Positions 56,245 to 64,000 of a DNA stretch of 64,000 nt are shown one piece after another. Source of the DNA: Romanomermis culicivorax (taxonomy: Eukaryota; Nematoda; Enoplea; Mermithida; Mermithidae); the NCBI GenBank assembly GCA_963922205.1, contig CAWUHX010000123.1, positions 124,001-188,000 on the forward strand. The letters run 5' to 3'. The notes under the pieces were generated by a model. It was given only the letters and a program-made list of their open reading frames with translations, was not told the DNA's origin and searched no databases. The position numbers and the translations under genes are program-made. Position 1 is the stretch's first letter. Each line of letters starts with the position of its first letter.

Positions 56245-56837
56245 TGTTATATCTTGTCTTGGCCGGGGCGGAGATGATGCGGCGGTGCAGGATTGGGATT
56301 CCGAGGTTGCGTCCTTAATGTACGTGCATCCCACGCCCACGTTTACCCGATAACCTAATTACTGGTACTTAAACCCCGACGATTATTAACCCAACAATTA
56401 AAGAAAACCTTAGTTTCTTTAATTGTCTCCCTTATTCCTTAGTACCAAGAGACGAAGGAGCTTTTCTACCTATTTATTACTACACAATAAAAGTACGAAA
56501 AACTTACGTGACAAAAACGCGACGGGCGAGGTGAATAAAAGTAACAATAATAAATCAACTCCCATGCGCGGGTGAGCAAAGACGAAAAGGCGTGGTGGGA
56601 GGCTGCTAATAAGTACTAGTGGTGGCCGGCGGGGCACACAACTAGTAGAGAAAAATAAAACGCGCACAAAATATACGTTGAATGATAAGTGAAGAGAGAG
56701 ACCAGCGCACGCGTACCGACGTGCGCTACAGTAAGATGGCCACTGGTGGTCCGCGTTGCTCTCTCCACTTGCCACCTGCGGGCCTGTGACGTATTTTGAC
56801 AAAACAATGAAAAATCGGCGGAAAACACACTACAACA
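56245..56837 (-). repeat. Element B 5' LTR, 593 bp
   Basis: Partner of 41166-41758. Followed by target duplication TAGA at 56838-56841. Confidence 0.95.
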
Positions 56838-56841
56838 TAGA

Positions 56842-57130
56842 CATGGTGTGGATGCTGGATGCGGATCTGCCCTGTTTTTCAAAATCTGCCTTTTAGACGA
56901 ACATATCCACTAAAAAGTTTCTTGCTCGAGCAAATCAACCAAAAAATTGAGGAAAAATATCTGCCATCTACCAAGCATATCCGCCTATTAGACTTGAAAA
57001 GGGCGGATTCGGCATCCGTCAATTAGACTGCAATGTCTGCAAAAAAGAGCAGATTCCACATCCGCTATCCATATCCACATCTGCCGATTATACCATATCG
57101 GCCATCCACATCTGCATGCGGATTCCAGTG
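56842..57130 (-). repeat. GCGGAT-rich dispersed repeat, copy 2
   Basis: Inverse-oriented relative of 39986-40312. Element B inserted right at its edge. Confidence 0.65.
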
Positions 57131-58653
57131 ATTAGTCATACCAATACTCAAATAACTCTTGAGCCAAGATAATACTTGTGCCTACTCGAGGAGAGAAGGT
57201 GCAGGTTGAAGTGCAGGATTCCATCAATGGTGACAATAGTGTGTTCACTCTGGACGCCTACGCGTAAAAACAGTGGCAGCATGTGGACCGCGGGCTCATG
57301 ACATAAATGTTTTGATTTCATTTTCATATGAGCATCAAAGTCCCTATCATTTATAAAGTTCCTATGGGATGTAGATGAACCGATTGTGAATATTTCTACA
57401 AAAGTTCCTGTCTCTTAAGAAAGACGCGCAATACTAGTCAATACAAAACAATACCAGAGAAACCCGAAAAGGGCCTGGCTGGTGACGGGAAATATAGGCT
57501 AGTAGAAATGCGGAGAGAAGTAAAAACCACACACACCATCATCTACTGAATCTGAAACTGCAGTAGTTATACCAGAATGGTCCGCTACATTCGTTTCGGC
57601 GCACACGTGCGAGCAACTTATCCGAGTTGCCAATTTATTTACGAAATCCGCTTAAACCGGCGGAAACACACAACAACAAGTTGACTTGATTCAGAATTCT
57701 GACCATTCACTGGAAATAAATATAGACACAAAAGCTCAAAAAGCCAACTGAGGCATTGTTGACAATTATGTCCCACCATTGCCAGATTCTGCTCAGGCAA
57801 GAGGAAGGAATAGATGCATGATAGATACATTGTCTGCATTGAAATGAAATGGTTGATTTTTTCTATCGGTACATTTTTGTGCATTCTTACACGTCTTCTG
57901 CATAATATTTATGTACATATTTTATTTGTTTTTAAAATCGTTAAAGTCAGCTTTTCTCTACGGGTCCATATTTTTTCTGAACATTTATCTAGTAATTCGT
58001 CTAATCAATCAGTGTAAACTGATGCAGATGTCACTGAGTGGCTAGGCTACAACTTTGACAACAGCAAACCCTCATGTGGATGTATAAGAGAGCGGGGATG
58101 ACATGCAAGTTTACTGCGACCTATTGCAGACCCACAGGAATAACTCGCTCCTCTTTCGCCACATTATGGTTCTTTCATTTGAAATCAATATCAAAACTAA
58201 TCATGCCCAACCAATAGATTTTGTTTATAGAAATTCTATTGTCAAAGTAGAGAGATTGAATCTATCCCTCGTCTTTAATTGACAAAAAATTCCCTCGTTT
58301 TTAATTGACTCAAAATGATCTATGCATTTCTGGGGATATAATCTACAATACAAAATCCTTTCGATCAAAAATTCCAAGGACGCTCAGAGTGACAACATTG
58401 GACAGAGGATTGCAAAGCATATTTTCGAATTCTACCATAAATGAATCTCGTCTTTTGAAGGAATGGTGTCATTTTCCTACGGAAAGTTCTAGTTAGAGGC
58501 TGCCCCTAACTACTGATGATGAGGGACATGAAACTATCTGCTTATCACTACATTGTTTTGACATACTTCCAATGGACAGCCAGGCCGTTATTTACGCGAA
58601 TGTTGTTTGGAACATGACAGCTTGGACACACTGATTCAGAATATTTTGAAGAA
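57131..58653. other. No gene firmly identified
   Basis: Open frames at 57814-58017 and 58305-58496 show no known motifs. They could hold upstream exons of the cysteine-rich gene that follows, but no chain of exons could be fitted. Confidence 0.3.
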
Positions 58654-58941
58654 ATGTTATCCAACAAGCACGTCGTACGATCTAATATCACGATGGCAAA
58701 ATATTATTCTTTTGGTAGACAAGCAGTGTATTTTTTATTTCCGGCAGAAAAGCGGCGTTCTTGGATGTGCCATCATGAATGCTCATCTGATCACGATAAT
58801 CATACATCGAAGATGACAATAATCACATGCCTAAACGGCGAGATTTTGATAAACGAAAACAACTCCACGTGTATAAATAATTGTGCGTGGTGGACTCAAC
58901 AACAGTGTTTGAAATATTTTACGTTATGCAGTTTGCGATAA
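58654..58941 (+). CDS. Cysteine-rich protein, probable 3' exon
   Basis: The frame is open to TAA 58939-58941. From 58748, after an acceptor-like TTTCCGGCAG, it reads a Cys-dense stretch: MCHHECSSDHDN, IITCLNGEILINEN, STCINNCAWWTQQQC, FTLC. If 58748 is the exon start, the phase is 1, as in the other host exons here. SDHDNHTSKMTIITCLNG resembles TDTDDDGTRISLYQCQNG in the next gene, so the two may be tandem relatives. The last 16 bases overlap the ATG of the next gene in another frame, so the two models cannot both use this sequence in one transcript. The 5' end is unknown and no family was recognised. Confidence 0.4.
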   Translation: MLSNKHVVRSNITMAKYYSFGRQAVYFLFPAEKRRSWMCHHECSSDHDNHTSKMTIITCLNGEILINENNSTCINNCAWWTQQQCLKYFTLCSLR

Positions 58942-61900
58942 TCATAGCTTGTCTTTGGTCAGCCCAATTTCCATGCGCTAAAGCTAATACCGATACGGAT
59001 GATGATGGGACACGAATAAGTCTATACCAATGCCAGAATGGCACTTTTTTCATAGAGACCTTGCGTAAGTAGCACAACTGTTTACTCTTAGAGATAAGTT
59101 GATCTGTTCAAACTACAAACAAATAGTTGTTTCCCGAGCATCATTAGCTTTATATAAATCGGAACTGAGAGGCTCAGATATCGAATCGTTAATGCTTCAT
59201 ATTCAGCAAAACTGGATTTTGTCATGAGAGCAATTTATAAAAGTGTAGGTCGGCAAAGTACATTGATGTAATTTTGCATGTCATGTAGCCCATTTTTTCA
59301 AAATGGCACTTGGAAAGCAAAACTATTTTTAGACCGTTTAAAACCACCTTGCATATGCACAGCCATTTTTTCTCAAGTTGGATGTAGGAAGTAGGAACAT
59401 ATGAAGAAGATGTCCGGCTGCATCATAGGTTTATCAAGGTCTGAGTCTCATGTTGAAGTAAATGGTTTACAGACGATATTTGATGTATATTTGAGCATTG
59501 CAGCGCATTCATATCCAGGATTTTCCACGACCGAAGAAGTACTTCTGTGTCTGATGTTTGTATATGGTACTGAAGGGGCTCGAAATTTTTTTCAGCCTCT
59601 TTTGATGATAGGATACATTTCTGTCGTCCAAGCAACGTATTTTTCAACCAAATTCAATCATTTTATGTTACGTTTTGTTGCCAAGTAAGCTTTGTTTTGA
59701 AAAAATCGTTAGAGTTTTCGTTCTTACGACAATATCGTTATGTAGTCTCTTGGTTATTTGCCTCCGTTGTCTTCTCGATCCTAGCTGGAAGGCCAAATCT
59801 GCTGTAAGTCAGCAAGAATCTGCTGAGAGTTAGAACCCTAAAAACACCTCCCACTTGCATCATGGTGAACTCCAGGCATAATTGTACAACAGTTGAAGAT
59901 TATATTAATTTAGCAACTAAATTTATCTACAAATCGTTTCAGCTGCTGTACAACATTTAGCAGAATATTTGGACGAAGTGATCACTGAATCTTCTCTCCA
60001 ACAATTTGAAGAAACATTACATCAAGAAAACGCATGCAGTGAAATTCCCGAAACGAGGAACGTGACCACAGGTTAAGCAAATCTTACTTTCAGCGACAAC
60101 CTAAAAAGTAAAGTGAACTTGACACGGAATTCTTATCCAGTAGTAAACCTTCATGACAAGTAGGGAGCCAAAGTCAGAAAAATAATACTATGCATATCCA
60201 CTTTTGATTTGGATAGAACTGTCCCTACAGAACCACAGAATAAACATGGCAGATGGGAATGTTTATAGGCTATCCAAAACGAGACTTCGACCTAATGGCA
60301 ATGCGCGTGCAGATTAAGACTCACGATGCATGAGGGAGTCTATTGTGAGAAACGTGTTCATGAACGTGCTGTTTTTTCCTAAAAGAGCATCTTTTTGCGT
60401 TCAAGATCTCATTTAGAGAAAATTGACTGCAAAAGGAACATTTTAGGAGTAGGTATGTGAGGGGTGGAAATTTTATTCAGAAAGACCAATTGTGGCTGGA
60501 AAACGCGGTTTTTTGACTGCTCGTTTGTCAACCTTTGTAGCTGAGGTCAAGCGTGTGTATCGACCTGAACGGGCTGGTCGGGTATGTAAAAGCCCATTAA
60601 AACTCCCACTTTGATCGGTGTAAATGTTTGTTCAATTCTGTTTTTCATATTCATAAGGCTACATCCAACAGATGAAAACGATCTCACTTTGTATTTTCGA
60701 AGTATTCTGATGTTTTCTTTATATTGAATCATTATGCCAAACAACAGACGACACATTCCTCAATCAAAATTCTAAAATTTATATCACGTCGTATGAACAT
60801 TCAATATTACTTTACTGTAGATATTTTGGCAGTTTTTCATCTCTGGCATAACAGTTAGTCGTTCTAATCACTGTCAAAATACCCATCCTATGATTCTTTT
60901 CAAATGACTATGAAATCATCTTAATGATTTTCTTATCTAATTCTGCTGCATCTGCTATTATAGCATAAAGGGGATATATTAGATAAACTATAATATTTCT
61001 GCCATTTTAGTAGTGCTTGTGATTGTTGAAAATTGATTTATCAAATTGCAAACGTAAACTCGAAGTGGATTGAAGTTCGAACGTTAAATAGAATCTTTTT
61101 AGATTACTGACTTGCTTCACCCATCTAGTGGAGTAACTTTTCAAAAACATACAGATGCTGCACCTGAGTAATCCCCTAACAGCACATTCTTCCTTTTTCT
61201 TTCAACAAGTTATCGAGTTACCATAATCATCATCTACTATATGAATTTAGAAGTTGCTATTTTTAGAATCCACTCTTATTCTAGTTGCTCTTTGAGTAAA
61301 GGGTTATCATAGCAATTCGAATTCTGAAAAAAGAACAAAAACAATTACTCCCTCAAAAAATAACCAGTGCTATTAAAAGTAACGAAAGATATGACTCCAT
61401 AGTAAATCCAAGTTGATGGGCTCACGCTCAGATGCATATTACATGCAGTGAGAAAACGGGCTTTTACGGTTCTTTTATAGGTATGGTCATAGACCGGGCT
61501 GAGGTCACTGGGTGGATGACCGTTTTCAAAAATTCAGGTGGACGATTTCGGGGTTCGTGATGTGGGAATATTTCTTTGCCATTGTGTCCATCTATATGGT
61601 CTACACCAAAATGCATTTGAGAAGTTTTGACGATTTCCATCAGTTCATCCAAGAAAATTGTAATTTTATTTCTTTGCTGATCGTGGAGGAGAAAATTAAA
61701 AAACAAGTTTATAGTCTGTTTTTTATAAAATGCTATTGTAAACCTGTAGATGTCGAGGATTCATATTATCGGAAAATTTGTTTACACAGAGTTTCTACAA
61801 AAAAAATTTTGATGTTAGTTGAGAACGCTAACAAATTTTCAGTCCTATGTGACGTGGTGTGTAGAAAATTGTCAAAATATGAAATAGTACTTGTTTTCCA

Positions 61901-63602
61901 CTTCTACTTTTCACCAGCCTTCCAAGAAAAACAGATTATACCATTTTTACGTGTTGAACTTGCTTTCTTCAGTTTGCTGCATTTACCATTTCGAAATAGA
62001 CCTTAGCATGATGCAATGGCACAGTCTGAACGACTGCATGGCTTGTGATACCTAACGATTAATGCTTGAGTTACCAGGTTTTGTTGGTCAGATAGCCTAG
62101 AATGGTAGTTTCTAGGTTTTATATGGTATTTCCCATGTTGGTACGTTCTGTGCGCCCTAGTTGCAAATAAAAGAGAAATTAATTTAAGACCAACTGCTGA
62201 CAGGTTCCAGTATAAAGACAATCAGCCTTATTCACCATCAAATATTCTTAATCTCCCTGCGATATAAGAAACTATAAAATTCAATGTTCCTCCCTGTTTT
62301 TGTGAATCTTGAAAAATCATGAAGTTACACTGCAGTGAAATTTAAAAAACTTGGGTCTGGAATCTTTACCATTCCTATGACCGTAATGTAGAATTTCTGG
62401 ACCGCTCTATGTGTGCTAAAACCGATGAATTGGGATTATGTGCCCAAAATTCTAAAATTGCTATTGCTTCAACTGACTTGCAATGCGCAGCAATGAAATT
62501 CTATTTCCAGCAGATAACTTATTGGTTGTTCACAGAATCGTCAATCCTAAATGTTTTAAGTTTGACTCCTTTTGGTGCAGTTTTCAGGCATGAGCGTTGA
62601 TTTGGCTCCATTTAGGTTGAACTTCCTTGCTCACCCTTATGCCATGACCATCAGAAAATGTCGTAAGACACCTCACACTCATTGCCATCTCGCAACATAC
62701 TGTAGCCACGATGATCACGTGGTATTCCATGCATTTTCATAATTTTCTTATAGATATACTTTCCTTTGTCGAAAATTGGATGAAAGAACTGGTGAATAAT
62801 AGTCGGTCAATTTTCCTTTATGCACCAAGTTTAGACGAGTACAATTTATTCGAATTGGAAGACACAGCAGCAAGCAATGATGATGATGATATGGACAAAA
62901 TGAATTTGACAATTCAGGACAACATATTCAAACAAGCATGGAATGAAGATTACGTGAATAACGATTTAGGGAATGATGAACAAGAAGATAAAATATTTGA
63001 GGCAGAAAGTGATAACGACTACTATAATTACCAAGGACCCTCTATAAAAGGTTAGATTACAAGTTTGTGTCAGGAGTTTCTGTCAGCCTTCGATTTTTGT
63101 GATATTTGGACTATAGCTTTTAATCACTCTGATGTGAATCGTACGTGAAACTTCAATCGGGTTCATGAAAAATTCTGTCTATATTTACTTGATTTTATTT
63201 GTTGTATTCGTAAATGACAATGAGAAAATCATGATTCTGCAAGTAGCAGATAATTTTCCACCCCTGGCTCTAAGCAACAAAAAAGCAAGTTTACTTGAAT
63301 TGAAGTTTTGCAGCACTGACTATCAAACAGTTATAAGGTCACCTATAGTAATTTGCTTAAACACAATTCGCCCATGGCTGGCATCTGCAGCAATGCACCC
63401 CAAAGAATTTGCTTGTGACACAAGTCAACCTCGAGTAATTGTCCCCTGGTTATTAGCCCCAATAATCCGTCCCTTTTCAGTTTGCCTCCCAAATTCGAAG
63501 TGTAATATGCATGAACCTATATCAACTGAATGGTCAAAGAAGGCTGACGGTGATATGAACTACGAAAATTTGAGTAAATCTGAATTTTTCAGGAAGTTTT
63601 GA
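58926..63602 (+). CDS. Predicted secreted acidic protein, four exons, 305 residues
   Basis: Exons 58926-59064, 59943-60071, 62754-63050 and 63250-63602 add up to 918 nt, ending TGA. All three introns are phase 1 with GT/AG borders (donors GTAAGT, GTTAAG, GTTAGA; acceptors CGTTTCAG, TTCTTATAG, AGTAGCAG). Residues 1-20 are a textbook signal peptide (MQFAIIIACLWSAQFPCAKA). The mature chain starts NTDTDDDG and has a helical stretch (AVQHLAEYLDEVITESS). A long acidic part follows (NDDDDMDKMN, DNDYYNYQG), then a C-terminal part with spaced cysteines (KFCSTDY, FACDTS, FSVCLPNSKCNMH). No known family was recognised. The second intron is long (2.7 kb) and the first 878 bp, so an exon could be missing. 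The phase agreement over four exons is the main support. Confidence 0.6.
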
Positions 63603-64000
63603 TGGCATATTTCGCTGCATGAAGCGAATCATGGTAAATTTAAGCTTCATCTGCATTTTCATTCCGTCTGTGGTTTTTCAAAAATTCATGGAAAAAGTTT
63701 AGGCCCATTAAAGAATCACTACAGGAAAGTCAAAAATATATGTGCTTTCATATTAAAAGATGCTTTTCTATTAGTATGGTACAGAAGTTGAAAGTGCGCC
63801 AAAGTGCTCAAAATAAACAACTATATTCACTCGCCGTGATATCAATCAAGACGAAATTGGCTTATTGCTCCGTGTAGTCTTCAACGTTGACCAGAATTGA
63901 CGGAGTTGTAAAAAATTTGTGTAGTGATGTTCCGTGCCAAAAAAAACATTTTGCTAAAACGGCTGCGCCGCAATGTCTCCATGTGAAAACATGAGTGCTT
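63603..64000. other. Downstream flank, no gene seen
   Basis: AT-rich sequence without coding potential by eye. Confidence 0.3.

Larger units (their letters stand above)
41166..56837 (-). mobile_element. Element B: giant Ty3/gypsy retrotransposon with exonuclease-bearing ORF3
   Basis: Two 593-bp LTRs (41166-41758 and 56245-56837) both start TGTTATATC and end CTACAACA. They are flanked by TAGA on both sides. A primer-binding site adjoins the right LTR and a polypurine tract the left, fixing minus-strand orientation. Order along the element: LTR, gag, pol (protease, RT, RNase H, integrase), two small open frames, then ORF3 of some 4.9 kb, then LTR. The LTRs differ at about nine positions, all transitions, so the insertion is fairly recent. 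The element is much richer in G+C and CpG than its surroundings. A hAT-type element is nested inside ORF3; without it the length is about 14.2 kb. Confidence 0.95.

Noticed and set aside
59401-59688. 95-residue plus-strand frame
   Set aside because: Falls in the first intron of the secreted-protein model and shows no family signature or matching splice phase.
61464-62006. Overlapping frames on both strands (164 residues plus, 80 minus)
   Set aside because: Both lie in the long second intron of the secreted-protein gene and neither has a recognisable motif; probably chance in AT-rich DNA.

Overview
The window is repeat-rich, AT-rich eukaryotic DNA, most likely from a nematode. Three things point there. 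A perfect TTAGGC-type telomeric array, read here as GCCTAA, lies at 37501-37722. The host-like genes have spliced exons with GT/AG borders, one intron being about 48 bases. The transposon mix (Ty3/gypsy LTR elements, PIF/Harbinger, Merlin, hAT-type) is metazoan. No species can be named. Almost everything recognisable is mobile DNA in different states of decay, and two short stretches look like host genes.

Layout. 1-3275 is the 3' part of an LTR retrotransposon with four CCHC knuckles, an odd env-like/integrase chimera and a 907-bp LTR. 3491-7444 is a complete two-gene Harbinger transposon: the transposase is apparently intact over three exons and the Myb-like partner is broken. 8357-14445 is a decayed Ty3/gypsy element (A) on the minus strand with both LTRs, one of them partial. 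14510-15650 holds a fossil Merlin (IS1595/ISXO2-like) transposase. 16096-21060 is a third, heavily mutated gypsy copy (C) related to element B. 21061-36900 is gene-free and full of minisatellites, inverted-repeat elements and a 4.3-kb long-inverted-repeat structure. 36917-37067 is a MADF-domain fragment. 37194-37993 is a foldback element whose loop is the telomeric array. 38850-39551 is the 3' part of a cysteine-containing modular gene with phase-1 exons.

41166-56837 is element B, a 15.7-kb Ty3/gypsy retrotransposon on the minus strand. It has 593-bp LTRs, a TAGA target duplication, a primer-binding site, a polypurine tract, gag and pol in a +1 frame arrangement, and a very large third coding region (ORF3) downstream of pol. 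ORF3 begins with a DEDDy 3'-5' exonuclease domain of the RNase D/WRN/MUT-7 type, continues into Pro-rich and RS-like basic segments, and ends in an unrecognised domain. It is broken by one TAA codon and by a 1487-bp hAT-type element with an 8-bp target duplication. Removing that insertion brings the two flanking frames back into register. This is the most interesting system in the window.

57131-64000 is host-like. A four-exon gene (58926-63602), whose exon phases all agree, predicts a 305-residue secreted acidic protein. A related cysteine-rich exon lies just upstream. Gene models here come from reading splice signals and frames by eye, without transcripts.
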